A DNA stretch of 64,000 nucleotides from Pogostemon cablin (GCA_023678885.1 CM042970.1:3016355-3080354), one strand, 5' to 3'. Positions 46,619 through 59,456 are shown, counted from the stretch's first letter. The notes: a model not told the origin generated them from the sequence alone. Numbers and translations are program-made.

Positions 46619-47372
46619 TCAAACTTACCACCTATACATTTTTTATATCCTCAATATTTAATATTTTTTTTTCTATATATCTTTTTATCTTATATCAAAT
46701 AATTATAATAATATCTTATTAATTTGAGCTAAAATTATAGCCAACCCACCCTAAGAATTAAAAATACAAAACAAGCGCATACATCATTCCCTTCTGAATA
46801 AGAATTTCAAAAAAATACATAAAAAAACCCCTTTACTATGTTTATTTTGGATTTAGTTTCTCTATCTTCTATATATCTTTTCTTACACATATTATATTAT
46901 TACTACTCATCTTTTATATACATACATTCAAACAAACATTTATTTATGAATTAACTAAATTTACTTAAACGTAGAAGAGTAAAATCATAAATCCTAGATT
47001 CTAATGGAATAAATCGTCCATGAATCATATGAGTAAATATTATATGAACCACACAACTAAAAATATAGTTAAATTCAAAAAGTTAGCATTAAATCGAGTA
47101 AAAATAATGTCTGCAATTTAGCAAAATTATTGAAGAGTACAGTTTATAAGATGGTGATGAGTTTTACAATAAAGGTGGGTAGGGGTGTTGTTACTTTTTT
47201 TTTTTCATGTCTTGTAAATCAAATTGATGTACTCTTGTCTTAATAATATTGACACTTTTTTGCTGTTAAAAAAAAGCAGCATTAAATCGAAAAAAATAAA
47301 ATCTTAGAAGTAAAATAATAAATGAACTTGCACAAAATTCCATGAGAATGTTGTGTTAAACGTTCTATAAAA
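46619..47372. other. AT-rich intergenic DNA; possible LINE tail near 47150-47275
   Basis: No gene is seen. GTCTTGTAAATCAAATTGATG and the following TAATAATATTGAC before an A-run resemble the 3' end of a plant LINE on the plus strand. Confidence 0.3.
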
Positions 47373-47597
47373 TACTCTCTCCATCCACGTTAAAGTTTAT
47401 ATTTTTCATTCTGATTTGTTACAAATTAAAGGTTTACATTTTTTATCAAATTAGTTCACATAAAACAATTAATTATTCTATGTAAGGTTTATACACAATA
47501 CTAATACAATTATCCCACTTTACATTAAATATTATTTATCTCACCCCACTGTACATAAAAATAGCAAATGTAAACATTAATTTGGGAGGGAGGGGTA
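47373..47597. mobile_element. Stowaway-like MITE
   Basis: The ends TACTCTCTCCATCCACGTTA and TTGGGAGGGAGGGGTA are degenerate inverted repeats. No coding is seen. Confidence 0.6.
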
Positions 47598-48129
47598 TTG
47601 TCTATACGAAGTCTTTAGAGATGAGTTAAAATAATTACTATTATTTGTCCTATAATATTTGCCTCTATCTTATTCTATAAATTCACATATATTTTAATAT
47701 AATAAGGTGTTATTTCCATCACAAATTCACATGACACAAATTTTTTTTTATTAACGGAATATTTCGATGGTAAAAATTACGGAGTATAGTTTTATTGCTA
47801 AATTGGTTTATCAATGGATTAATAACGGAATCCGTTGGTAATTTTCTGTTGGTAAAGTGGTGATTGAAAAAATTTTAGCAACAAAAATTTAATTTCGTTG
47901 ATAAATAAATTCGTTGGTAATCCGTTGCTAATAATTTCATCAGTAAAAACATAAGAAATTTTTTTCTTATGATGGTATTTTGTTACTAAAAGAAAAAAAA
48001 TAATTTTTGTTGTTCGGTTGATAAATTATATTTTGCAATTTATATTAAAATCAAATTTATTCATACAATTCAAGCAATGAAATGAAACAACGAACAAAGC
48101 TAAAATTCCTAATAAATTAAACCCTATAT
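47598..48129. other. AT-rich intergenic DNA
   Basis: Repeated words such as CGTTGGTAAT and TCCGTTGGTAA around 47830-47925 suggest a decayed repeat. No gene is seen. Confidence 0.35.
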
Positions 48130-48138
48130 AATTTGCAT

Positions 48139-48411
48139 GGCAAAAACTTGTGTGCACGGGACACACGGACCATATTTCGTGCGCCTTTAGAATTTTGTGT
48201 TATATTGTATGCCCTTTAGTATAAAGATGTGTACCCTTTATTTTCTAAAGAAAAATAAAAAATATTATTGAAAAGTGTATAATACCCTTTTACAATAAAA
48301 TGATGTACCATTATTAGTTAAAATGTATACCATTTAGACCAAAATAATATACTCTTATCCATAATACTAAATTCTAAAGGCACACGGTGTGCCCGCACAA
48401 GAGCCTCACTC
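48139..48411. mobile_element. 273-bp MULE-type MITE of the GGCAAAAACT family
   Basis: Exact 9-bp duplication AATTTGCAT (48130-48138 and 48412-48420). The left end GGCAAAAACTTGTGTGCACG and the right end (inverted) GAGTGAGGCTCTTGTGCGGG share an inner CTTGTG and CACACGG. This is the best preserved of three related copies in the window (also 9156-9292 and about 4735-4870). Confidence 0.8.
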
Positions 48412-48420
48412 AATTTGCAT

Positions 48421-50664
48421 AAGTAAAATCACGTTGCGAAAGAAATATAAGAGCATTATACATCTCCTTAATTACGATAATCCATGAAATACTAATTAAA
48501 AGAAAATTAAAAAATTGAATAATTATTTCTTGAAATTTCTTTTAGAGTCTCTTCGCTCTCTCATAAATCGTCAATCCTTCTTCTTGCTTGCTCCAAATAG
48601 AGAAAAAAAAATAAAATGAAGATATTTCTGACAAAAAGTGTGGAACTATGTGTTTTTATTTCTCATGAGACTAATGAAATTTGGAGTGGAGGGGTGTGGA
48701 GAAAATTGTCATTGTTATATGAGGATTACTGATCATTTCAATTTTAGTTTTTTTATTTGCAATTCTCAATTTTAAATTGTTTGTATGATTTTAAATATTT
48801 TTTTCAAATCTAGTTCTTTTTTTTAAATTTTTTTTTAAAAATCCTTTATATTTATTCAACTTTAGTACAAAAATCTTGGACAAAAAAGGATTAAATTAAA
48901 AGAAATGATCAAAATTGGACAAAAAAAAAGACAAAAATCGAATAAGAAAAATCAAAATAAAAAATTAATAATAAAACGATTTTAGTTAAAATCACCATAC
49001 TTACATTATACTCCATTGTATTTTTTCGAAGGGGTGAGTATATATACAACGTAAAGAAGAAATCAAATGATGGGAAATGTATTAGTCACCATGAAACAAG
49101 TCGAGTGTATACGCACGAGGGACCTCTCTCAGAGGCCACACCCTTATTTTTAGGGTAATTTATGTATGGATGAGATCGTGAAAATTTTAAAATTCAAGTC
49201 TATTATTACAGTGTTATTGAACTGACTATTACTCATTCAATCCCAAATTCAAGTTCAAGTTTACTGTACATATAAAGTTTAAGAAAAATTCACTTTTTGA
49301 CTTACTTTTGAGGGTAGTATGATATTTTTGGGTAATAAATAAATGATAAAGTATGTTATGTGTGTTAAAACTGTGGTGTCGAATTTGAAATTAAAGTATG
49401 TTAGATGAATATTAGTTTGTTTTTTTTTTTTTAATAGAAGTGTGTAGTTGAATTTGGGATGAACCAAAACGGAAAGTGTGAAGTTGAAATTGGGAAGGGA
49501 GAGTATTTTTCTTTTGGGTGTCCGTGTGAATAATAGTTTTGACACAAGCAAACGTGGAAATTAGCTTGACCTTCTATTTGTTCATGAGACAAAGAGTAAT
49601 ATCTTTAATAAATAGTAATATTATGCCTAATGAAAAGTGAAATAGTCTCATATATATTTATTTATTATTTTTGAATGCACGTATTTATTAGTTCCAAATT
49701 CAATTTCACACTTTCTATTTTCGTCTGTCCCATACTAAAATTTATAAAAAAAAAAAAACATTTCACATCAATCCCCACCCCTAGAGTATTAATTACTATA
49801 AATTTATCACTCACAGCTAACACACATGATATGATTTATCATTTATTTATTATATCTAAAAATACTTCTAAAAGTCAATAAAGTAGTTAAAAATAATTTT
49901 TCTTAAAATTTTGGTGAAGTTTTTTCCGGGATGGAGGAAATATTATTTTTTGAAGTAAATTTTTCTTTTCGATTGATAAATGTTAGTTGCTAGTAAGTTA
50001 GAAGTTAATTCATCAAGCACCCATACTCCAAAATTTCTCCAAGTCTCCTTATAACTTTATCCTTAATTCGTTTTCAAAGGAAATCAAACCTGAATCATTC
50101 ACTTTATTGAGGAGCCTGTGTCAAATTTAGTGAGAAGAATGAGCACTTTTGAAGGGATGTTGTATGGGATTGGGGGGACTAAAAATGTAAAAAATTTCAT
50201 TCAAAAATAATGGTGTGGGATAAAATTTAGGATCAATTTGAAATTACAAGATTTTTTATTTTTTATTTTTACATGTACGAAACTAAATTTGCATTATTTT
50301 TTTTGTGAGATTATTGGGATATTGACTACACAAATAAATATTGGAATTGATATGTCAAGTAATAGAGCGTGAAATTTGGTGAATCATTAAAAGGAGATAT
50401 CTACCTATCCTACACTTATTCAAATATAAGAATGCTTGCATACTCTCAAATAGCCTTAGTGTCGCTCCCTTTTTGGAAACTAAATATTGCAAGATATGTC
50501 GTCCCCACACATATGTTGAATATAATTGTTATAATTAACTTTTTTTAAGCTATGATTAATAATAATAAAAAGGGACATTTCCTTTATGTGATTATTATAT
50601 ATATACTCTTCTTAACTAATTTTATTACTTTTTATTGAAGGTAACATAGTATTTTTATTGTTAA
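48421..50664. other. AT-rich intergenic DNA with MITE scraps
   Basis: No gene is supported. Pieces at about 49290-49510 and 49680-49940 share words such as CCAAATTC, CACACTTTC and CCGGGATGGAGG, and look like decayed Stowaway-type elements. Confidence 0.35.
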
Positions 50665-50933
50665 TACTCCCTCTGTCCTATAACAATTGACATATTTTTT
50701 TTGGGCACGGAGATTAAGAAATATAATAATTTAGTGTAAAGTTAAGTGAGAGAAATAATATTTAATGTGTAATAGGTAGTTGTATTAGTGGTGAATGTGA
50801 TGTGTGTGTGGGCCCATGTAAATAAATAAATTATTTTTGTGTGGGTTTCACATCCTTAAAAAGGAAATATGTCAATTTTTGTGGGACAACCCAAAAAGGA
50901 AAGTGCGTCAAAATCTTTGGGACTGAGGGAGTA
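50665..50933. mobile_element. Stowaway-like MITE (same family as 63119-63387)
   Basis: The ends TACTCCCTCTGTCCTATAAC and TTTGGGACTGAGGGAGTA are inverted repeats. Inside are GGTAGTTGTATTAGTGGTG and TGTGTGTGGGCCCATGTAAA, both found in reverse complement in the 63119 copy. Confidence 0.8.
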
Positions 50934-52486
50934 AATAATAAATAATAAAGTTTATAATATGTTAGATGAGTGAGATATTTTTAAAATTAAGATGAGTTTT
51001 GATGTAATAGGATTTATGTAATATATTTTCTTTTTTGAATGCATGGTAAAACAAATAAAAATTGAAATTTAATATAGGATGAGGGGATTATTAGATAAAA
51101 TAAAATAATTAGTTTCAAATAATTGGTTGTGAATTGGATACCTAATAAATTAAGAAACACGGGGGAGGGGGAATCCAAGAACCTAATTACTTAGTATGAT
51201 TAAATGAAATTACATTAGAATGAAATGAATTGATAATAATGGAATAAAGATAAAAAATAATGATTAAAAATAATAATTATTGTGATTAATATTGTCTTGG
51301 TAAACTAAGAAGAGACACTCTCTTGTGAGACGGGTGTGAGATGAGTCGACCCATCACTAAAATATGTTTATTGTATAGGTAAAATATACTTATTTGTAGT
51401 TAAAGTATGTCAATAACATTAAAATCATACTTTAACGCGTAATGCAACATACTTAAGAAAATATACTTTAACAACCATTAAACATATTTTATCTAAATAA
51501 TAGACAACATGTCTCACAAACCGTCTAACGTAAATATCGTCTCACAAGAAACTTTGTCAACTAAGAAATTACATTTTTTTTAATATTTCCAATCACATTA
51601 ATGATATTTGGATTAATTACAAGGAGATACATATATTGGTAAGCACAATTACTCTTAAATACATACAACATAAAATATTATTGTTGGATATAAAAAGATA
51701 TAACAATATACCTAATACACGCCAATTATTATCTAAAATAAGAAGTGTAATACTAAATAATATATCTTAGTTTTCCAAAATAAGAGAGAAATGAGAATAA
51801 GAGAGAAAGCGTGTCAAATATGTGTAGCCTTTGAAGATGACAGATGAGAATTCTCTTTGTCAAATTATAAAAATAATGATATTTATATGTATGGAAGATT
51901 AAGGGAAGTATATCGTAAAAATTTATCAATTTTCCACCTTGCAGAAGTTGAACTCCCAAATGTGCAGAAAAACTAGATCACATGAGTAGAAAGCCGAGTC
52001 GAGATTGGACCTCTACCTGAAAGACAAATATGTTTTAATAGTGCTCTAGTTCTTACATAATATCCCCAATGATAAAACGACTTCATTTCCTAAACAAGTA
52101 GGACCACAAGCGTATGAGCATTGGAGATTTTCGGATCAACTACGACTGGATTATTATAAAATATGTTATACACAATTATACAAAGTGAAAATAATGATGT
52201 TTCGATGTATGAGATGCATGTGATGGGCCCTATTTATATACACAGCCACTTCACACTCTTCAAACAATCAATCATATGATTAATTGATGGCCAAATATAT
52301 TTTTTCGTCCATTATCTTTACCTAATTTTAAAAATGGTCCATCTGTTTCTTTCATTTTGAAAATCGTCCTTTATGTTTACAAGTATTTTGAATCGTCCAA
52401 CAACAGGTTGCAAAAAAAAACCCCAATTAAACACTTTATTGTATTAATATTTAACTAAATTTTCTTTTACTTTCCGCGCCTCAAAA
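50934..52486. other. AT-rich DNA left of the pararetrovirus
   Basis: About 51300-51560 carries phrases (TCTTGTGAGACGGGTGTGAG, CGTCTCACAAGAAACTTTG) shared with 2340-2400 and 4630-4670, so a dispersed repeat ends there. 52100-52486 may belong to the viral leader, but I see no clear junction. No gene is seen. Confidence 0.35.
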
Positions 52487-52500
52487 TGGTATCAGAGCCA
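52487..52500 (+). other. Initiator tRNA-Met primer-binding site
   Basis: TGGTATCAGAGCCA is complementary to the 3' end of plant initiator tRNA-Met. By convention it marks position 1 of a caulimovirid genome. The same site serves Copia elements, but no LTR precedes it here. Confidence 0.8.
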
Positions 52501-52601
52501 GGTTTTTTAATTTAAGATTGGAAAATTTATTATAAACTTATATCATTTAAAGAGAAGAGTTTCAAGAAATATAGATCCAAACGAAAGTTCGACATCCGAG
52601 A

Positions 52602-53560
52602 GTGACAGGACTATTAGCCCTGTTCAAAGCTGGAGCAACAGAGACTTCTGGCATGTTGGATATGATAAAACAAGTAGCTCTATACAACAATATTATAAGG
52701 TTCTGTATAGACAATATGCAAAAAAAATACGAGGATGCCGATCGATTTTGGGATCACCTCGATCGTAGGTGGAAATTGACGAATGCCCATGCTAACCACA
52801 CCAAGGAAGAACATCTGGAGGAAGGCCGCTAGATGGAGATAAGATACTCCAAGGAAGTGTAAAAAAATATAGTGAAACTCCGAAGTTTCACTGAAATCCA
52901 TGGACGTGTTCCCAAACACGAACAATGGAGAAGATGATCAAACCAGGGTCCAAAAGAGATCTGCAAGCCCTATCACTTTTCACATTGGACAGAATGACTG
53001 AGTGGCAGAAGATCGAGGCAGATAACTCTAAGATAAACCAAGATCTTAGAGAATTATAGAAGACGGTGAAATTCTTTGGAGAATATTGCCAAAATATGTC
53101 TAGGACAATATTTGAAATCAGCCTAAAGATGGAGAAAGTGGAGACACTGCAGAGCAAATAACTTGACCTCATTAAGAAGCTGATAAAAAAGTAGAGTTCC
53201 TAGAAATCAAGTTAACAGGAAGAAAGCAAGGAGGAAGGTTACCACCAACATTCGGAATAGAACCCCTTTTAACACCAAAAGGGAAAACGACGGAGGTCAC
53301 AAGGCTAAAGTCGAAAAGTGAGAAGATGATCGCCATCCTTCGAGGAGAATCTACATCCATGGACGGAAAGAGCAAATCTTGAAGATCTACAAGATCTATA
53401 CGAGTCCTTCCAAGGACTATCAATTGTAGATCTAAAGATGAATGTTGGAGAAACATCGAGCTCACAACAACAATCACAGGCTCCGCCGACAAAACGTGAT
53501 TCGAGACAAAATGAAGAAACATCTGGACTACATAAGTCCAGGGAATAAGACAAGAAGAGA
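52602..53560 (+). pseudogene. Pararetroviral first ORF region (unknown protein), broken
   Basis: An open piece at 52602-52832 (76 codons, acidic and basic mix) is followed by pieces in changing frames to about 53560, rich in Lys, Glu and Gln and likely to form coiled coil. Position suggests a virion-associated or N-terminal coat-polyprotein region. No domain can be named. Confidence 0.45.
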
Positions 53561-53586
53561 CAACCCAACAACAAGGAAACTTCAGG

Positions 53587-54770
53587 ATGAAGGCAATGAG
53601 ATTGTCAACAGGAGCAAGCCAAGTTCAAGGATCTAGTCTACACAACACCCCATATGGTCGGTCTCACTTTGAACCAATAAATCTATATGGGTTGATTCTA
53701 AATCTCGACACTCTAGACATTAAAAATAAAGAGGCCTTGATCGACGAATGGACCAATGCAATGAAGATTGCAGGAGGTGCACTAGATCTTGATAAAGAAG
53801 GGTTCATAAGATTCCTAACTATGAGCCTCGAATGATCAGTAAAGTGTGCCTGGGAAGAGCTCTGAGACGAAATCAAGAGGGAGGCCATAGAAGGAGAAGA
53901 TCCCAGTAACATTATTGATCGCATGGCCAAGATCTTCAAGATCTACTTCATCGGAGTAGGTTACTTCGAAGGAATGGAAGAGGAAAAGAAGAAAAAGTAT
54001 AGGAATGCCCTATACAGCCTGGAGCTACTTGACATCTGTCACGTAGATGAAATCGAAGATCAAGGAGGAGGAAATATTCCATCTGTTCTTTGCTAAGATC
54101 CCAAGCCCATAGAGAGAAATGATGATAAGAGAATATGTACCATGCGAGCTGGACTCAATAGCAAGGAGGATGTCTTTCCTCAAAGTCAAGATTGTAGAGT
54201 GGTGTCATCAAGCATCACTACATAAGAACTACAAGAGACTAAGGGAAATCATCAAGACAGTACCCTTATGTTGCAAGAACAATGATCTTCCAACGATCAT
54301 TGGAAAAAGTCCAAGGAAGCGGAAAAGGATGAAGAAAAATCATCCTTACACACAAAGAAGCGGAGGATGGAGGTCCAGAAGACCAAGATCCTTTTGGTCT
54401 AAGCAAAAGGCCTGACCCTATAAATCGGGGCAAAGGTCCAAACCATCAAGATGGAGTTCAAGGAGCCAAGCTTCATCCTCAGGGTCAAACCAGAGGAGTA
54501 TAGGAAGAGCTCCCATAAGAAAGACGTTCCGAAGAGTGGCCACACGAGTCAATGAAAGATTCAAGGATTCTAACTGCTACACGTGTGGATTGCCCGGAGA
54601 ACCAGAAACGGGGAATAAGACAGTTCAAAACCACTCCAGAAATGGAGGAAGCTGTTTGCTTCCAAGACCTGGTACATATATATCAGTTTGAAGATATACC
54701 CTCGGACGAGAGCATCTACGAAGAAGAATACCTCAGTCTAGACGAATCTTCTGAAGATGAGTCGGAGTGA
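53587..54770 (+). pseudogene. Pararetroviral coat protein, broken
   Basis: Open pieces 53587-53835, 54119-54415 and 54552-54770 lie in different frames. The region ends with a basic Arg/Lys/Ser-rich stretch (about 54310-54560) and then a zinc-knuckle start, Cys-x2-Cys, at 54575-54586. The His and last Cys of the CCHC box are not in the expected places in this copy. An acidic Glu/Asp-rich tail follows (54690-54770). Basic stretch, zinc knuckle and acidic tail in this order are typical of caulimovirid capsid proteins. Stops at 53833, 53863 and 54094 and frame changes break it. Confidence 0.65.
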
Positions 54771-54804
54771 AGAAAAAAACTTCAGAAAGGAGATGCAATA
54801 GGAC

Positions 54805-55608
54805 ATGTCGGGATTCTTTTCCCAGACATTCATTTCTCATAGGACCCTTATGAGAATCATGAAAGAGGATCCAAGACTCAATCTATGCGATGGATTTACC
54901 ATGGGACGACTAGAGCAGTTCCTCAACTTCAAGAAGAGAAAGCATAACATCATATATAAGGTGACCGAAGGAGAAATTGCCATCCCAATGGAGCTCACAA
55001 GTAATGTGATGGAAATGCAACTAGTCCCTGTTGATGAAATCAAAAGGGAGCTCAGTAAACTCAAAGAAGAAATGGTTAAGACTATGTCTTGGATCCACAT
55101 CGGAGCAATTCAGATCTTCATCAAGGCAACTTTCAAAGAAGGTATCGATACACCAATCGATATTGCAATCTTTGATAAGAGGATCAAGAATACAAGATAG
55201 GCATTCTTGGGAGGAATCTCAGGGAATTTGTACGCAGACAAGGTGGCATCCTACATCTACCCAATGATTTCCTATAATCTGTCAGATGAAGACTTCAGTA
55301 GAGCACTTACCCTTCATCAAGATTTCAAAAACAAAGACTTGATGAAAAAAGGAAATAGACCTTACTCGATCACATACAGTATCTCATATGCTCTATCCAA
55401 CACTCATCATTCGGATCTATTCCAAATGAAGGAGTATATTGAGATACCAGAAGTATTCGAGAGGGTTGCATGTACGACTAGGCCAGAAATAATGGAGTTA
55501 CTGCCAATCCACGATATGGATTTGCGAATCAGAGATAAGCCGATCTGGAACAGGCAAGATAACCTCAGATTCGACCAGAGGAGGATTTTTTCCAAGAAGA
55601 TAGAATGA
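54805..55608 (+). pseudogene. Pararetroviral movement protein (30K superfamily), one in-frame stop
   Basis: Two open pieces, 54805-55200 and 55207-55608, are in one frame and parted by a single TAG at 55198. Together they span 267 codons, close to the usual core. The central part around the stop has the pattern IxIAIFDxRI, then GGxxGNLYADK and a Tyr-rich stretch (YIYPMISYNL), as in 30K cell-to-cell movement proteins of this family. These proteins form tubules through plasmodesmata. The best preserved region of the element after the RT. Confidence 0.75.
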
Positions 55609-56150
55609 TTAGTAAAAAATGGGGAAAAAAGCCGATCGTGGAGGTGATCTAGGAACCGGAAAAGCTCACAACTAAAGGTGAACTGAAATGCCCAGAAGGA
55701 TGGAGAGGAGTCGAAGTAATATTCGACATTATTGAAAAGGAAAACTCTATTCCTTGTGATGTCTTATACTATCTCCAACGTCCAATAACTGGGAGATACC
55801 AAGGACATCTCAAACTTAGTGATCTTGAGCTGATAATCGAGGGAGTTGCAGGAAGATTCCCAGAACAACTAGTGATGTGATTAGAGTTTCTCGAGGATCA
55901 CAAACCTTGGGAACTACTACAGGATGGAATGGAATTCACAGTCAAAGGGAAAAGATATAAGGTGTACTAGTAGAGGCTTGGGCTTATAAGCTCTGATCTA
56001 CCCATGACCACAAGTCCATTTTCGATATATATCATCGTCGAAATGATATATAAGGAGTATCGTGCGGAGTATTTTGCGGCATACATTGATTCATGAGTCG
56101 GTATCTGCACAGTAAAAGAATGAGTCTTTCCTAAAGACTCAGGTGAAGAA

Positions 56151-56714
56151 TTGCCAACGGTATTAGGAAAAGATTTCTCACAAAGGGTGCTAATCCTTAA
56201 CAGAGGAATCAAGCAAGCGGAGATCATGATTGGAGGAGCGGATCGTACCCCATGGTACAAAGTAAAGACTCCACCAATATATTTTCATGATACCGGAGCA
56301 GATATTCTGTTGGAAAATAATTTTCTACGGACATTCAAGTGTTTTATTCAAGAAAACGCAACAAGAAGGCTTATTTTCACAACCCTTTGTGAATATAAAA
56401 TCATCGCACCAAGATTGCGTAATGCATTTCAAAGAAAAATACCAATCCGATTTCGCAGTAAGCGTGGTGATGAAGAAAAACTGAGCTATCCAAAGATGAA
56501 TGATCGAAGAAAATATGGCGAAGCAGTCCTTCAGATGAGAACCGAGACTAGAGGAGGATGGAAGATGAAGAAACTAAAGGAAAATACAATCCACCTTCTC
56601 AAACCAAGCTTGAGAGAAAATATACAAAGAGATGTCACATTCGAAGAACAAACATCTTTGGAGGATGTCAAGAAGAAGATACAGAAGAATTTCAATGAGG
56701 ATCCTCTAGCCTAG
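56151..56714 (+). pseudogene. Pararetroviral aspartic protease region
   Basis: An open frame of 187 codons with the catalytic triad Asp-Thr-Gly at 56289-56297 (followed by Ala, as in retroviral-type proteases). It leads in the same frame into the reverse transcriptase after a stop at 56712-56714. The usual role is cleavage of the viral polyprotein. Confidence 0.75.
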
Positions 56715-56774
56715 TGGGACAAAAACGAGCTCAGAGCCTCACTCAAAATAAAAGAAGGAAAGGAGCATGAGTTC

Positions 56775-58079
56775 GTGAGATACAAGCCTATCTTGATGAA
56801 TCAAGAAGATCGAAAGGATATGCAGCTAATACTTAAGGAACATTTGGACCTTAAGTTGATATCACTAGGAGTATCTTCATATAGCAGTCCAGGATTTCTG
56901 GTTAGAAATCATGGAGAAGTCAAGCGGGAAAAGCCGAGACTTGTGATCAACTATAAAGGGATCAACTACATCTTGGAGTTCGATGGATACTACATACCAA
57001 GTAGAGAACACTTGGTCAACTGTATCAAGAATGCAAAGGTATTTTCAAAGTTCGATTGCAAATCTGGGTTCTACCAGATTATGATGGAAGAAGGAAGCAA
57101 GAAGTTCATAGCCTTCTCCACACCACAATGTCATTATATCTGGAATGTCATGCCTATGGGTTGGCAAACGCGCCCCAGATATACCAAAAGAAGATGAATA
57201 ATCTTTTTAAAGATTATTTCTCATTCATGTTTGTTTATGTGGATGACATCCTCATAGCCTCAAAGAACATGAAGGAGCATTTGTCGCATCTGGAAATATT
57301 TTCAGAAGCATGTCACAAAGAGGGATTAGTGCTTTCTAAAAAGAAGGCAGTAATTGCAACAAGGTAGATCGAGTTTCTTGGAGTTGAGATCAATGAGTTT
57401 GGAATTATTCTACAACCACACATTGTAGAAAAGGTTCAAGGATTTTCTGAAGATTTCAAGGACAAGAAGCAACTCCAAAGCTTCATAGGAGTTGTCAACT
57501 TTGCTGGAATGTTCATCAACAATCTGGGGCAATACAGGAAGGTGTTCAGTCCTCTGTTGAAAAAAGATGCTGAATTGGGAGGAATCACAACGAGCAATGG
57601 TTAAACAACTAAAGGAGGTTTGCAAGAAGCTTCCCAAGTTAGCTATACCAAATGACGAGGATGAATTGGTACTCTACACAGGTGCCAATGACCATTGGTG
57701 GACAGCTGTTCTAACTAAGTCCACACCTGAAGGAGAAGTACCATGCGGATACTGTAGTGGACTCTTTGCGGAGAATAAAGCGAAGAGGTGGCACATTAAT
57801 GAAAATGAGTTCTTTGCGGTTCGAAAGACGTTCAAAAAATGGCCGCTATTTCTTCTCGCGAAGAAATTTATCCTTAAAATTGATAACACAAGCGTCAAAG
57901 CCTTTTTGAAAAATAAAAATGAATCTAAGTGTCTAATCACATACGAGATTGCATTCGCAACAATGCGAGTCTATTCGAGTCATTACGAGAGCCACTCCTC
58001 CGGGCTGTTGATAGCAATAGCAATCGACAAAAGGAGAGTAATACAGAACGGGGCTCTAAACCCGAAGCAAGGGATTTAA
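56775..58079 (+). pseudogene. Pararetroviral reverse transcriptase-RNase H, broken
   Basis: Three frame segments: 56775-57197, 57056-57566 (with a stop at 57365) and 57567-58079. The first has the RT fingers and palm motifs (SSYSSPGFLV, RLVINYK, FSKFDCKSGFYQI). The frame changes before YVDD (the catalytic box, about 57235-57246), then LGVEIN and the connection (FIGVVNFAGMFI). RNase H follows, with NENEFFAVRKTFKKW and KIDNTSVKAFL; the first Asp of RNase H appears as TGAND near 57680. The domain order matches caulimovirid pol, and no integrase follows. Confidence 0.88.
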
Positions 58080-58129
58080 ATACCCTTAGCACAAGTCCTA
58101 GATTGGAACCTCCAAAAGAGGAACTGGTC

Positions 58130-58915
58130 CAAGGAAAAATCGAATACCTGGAGTCACATTTAGATTCGACGAGTCAACCCAGCACCTCTGGGGTCAAAGA
58201 GGGAGAAATCAACCTTACGTCTATGACGGGCACTACTAAGGTTGGTATTAACTTAGCTGATTTCTCTTATTGGCAGAAATATCAGGTCAGCTAGGAGAAA
58301 TTGAACACCAGATAAGGAATCCGACCGGAGAAATGCCGGGTGGATATATTTGGGGAATATCCCCAAATTTGGATGCGAGAAGGATCAAATCCAAATAATG
58401 TAAAACAATGGTATGATTTTGGAGCACTAGCTTCAATATATACTGTTGCACCAGGTTTCCCAGAGCTTTCAAAACTGCCAGAGTGGCTAGGAAAAATAGT
58501 TTTTAAGGCATGGGAAAACAACGCAACTCTATCCAGAGGTGATGTATTGGAGCTTTACTTCACCAGTGCGGCTCTAGAACCAGTAGGGAAAGGCAACCAC
58601 GAGGCCTTCCACTACATCAAGTGAAGAAGACCCGATGTCTCAGCATCAAATAGGATCAAAGAATCTTCTGGGAATGAACCAGTCTTGGTTTCTACATTTT
58701 CTGAAGAGCAGATCTCTACGCGAAAAGCGATGAGTTTGTATGCCTGCATTAAAGCAATGGTGGAAGTGAAGTTCTCATTCAAGTTCGAGCACAAGTCTTT
58801 GAATAGGACTTTTCTATTGAACACTTTAACAGGGAAGAAGACAGGGTTTGCTGAGAAGGCCTTCCAAGGAAAACAAGGCCTTCTTTGGAAAAACAAGATT
58901 CCGGTAAGTAAATAA
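58130..58915 (+). pseudogene. Pararetroviral 3' ORF, in the position of the translational transactivator
   Basis: Open pieces 58340-58624 and 58685-58915 (94 and 76 codons) in different frames, after an acidic Ser/Thr/Pro-rich run. Motifs seen include QWYDFGALASIYT and LPEWLGKIVFKAWE. No enzyme domain is recognised. In cauli-, cavemo- and solendoviruses this slot encodes the inclusion-body/transactivator protein, so that role is inferred from position only. Confidence 0.5.
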
Positions 58916-59284
58916 ACTCATTGGAGATATTGCAATATGACCCATTTTGGGCAATGGACAAACAAAGTATGCACAAGTTGTTCTACCCAAACTGAACCAG
59001 AGTTTGGAAAAGGAATAAGGTTGGGCATTGATCAGGAGTGCTGAACCACCCACAGCAAAAGAGACACGTGGAAAGAAGAGGGTAAAATCTCTTCAAATTA
59101 CCCAAGAGCCAAGAGAATCTTCAGGCACCAAGGAAGACAACTGACTTTTCAAAAAAGTAAGAGTCGAATGACTTTTCCAAAGGGGTAAGAAGCCATGTGA
59201 TTTCAGCAAAAGTCAAAAGAGGGATGGACCAGATAAGGACATTCAATGAAGAGAGAGAGACCAGCCAACTGCAAAAGTTGGAAT

Positions 59285-59456
59285 CCAATGGGAATGACGT
59301 AAGCAGTGATGCCAACACAATGATGTAAGCAGTGACGTCAGCCAAAGTAAAGAGGCTTTGAAATCCAGATTTCACATTCAAAAGCCTCTATAAATAGCAG
59401 AGCTGAGAAAGCAGAAGGCATCGACTATTCCCCTCTGTTTTCTCTCATTCAATAAA
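59285..59456 (+). promoter_or_regulatory. Pararetroviral 35S-like promoter and poly(A) signal
   Basis: Two TGACG sites (TGACGTAAGCAGTGATG at about 59295 and TGACGTCA at about 59333) form an as-1-like array. A TATA box TATAAAT lies at 59389-59395, about 50 bp after the array. AATAAA at 59451-59456, about 30 bp after the expected start site, is the poly(A) signal; the virus must pass it on the first round. The layout copies that of the caulimovirus 35S region. Confidence 0.75.

Noticed and set aside
52487..52500. The primer site as the start of a Copia LTR retrotransposon
   Set aside because: No LTR ends or repeats flank it, no integrase was found, and a movement protein is present.
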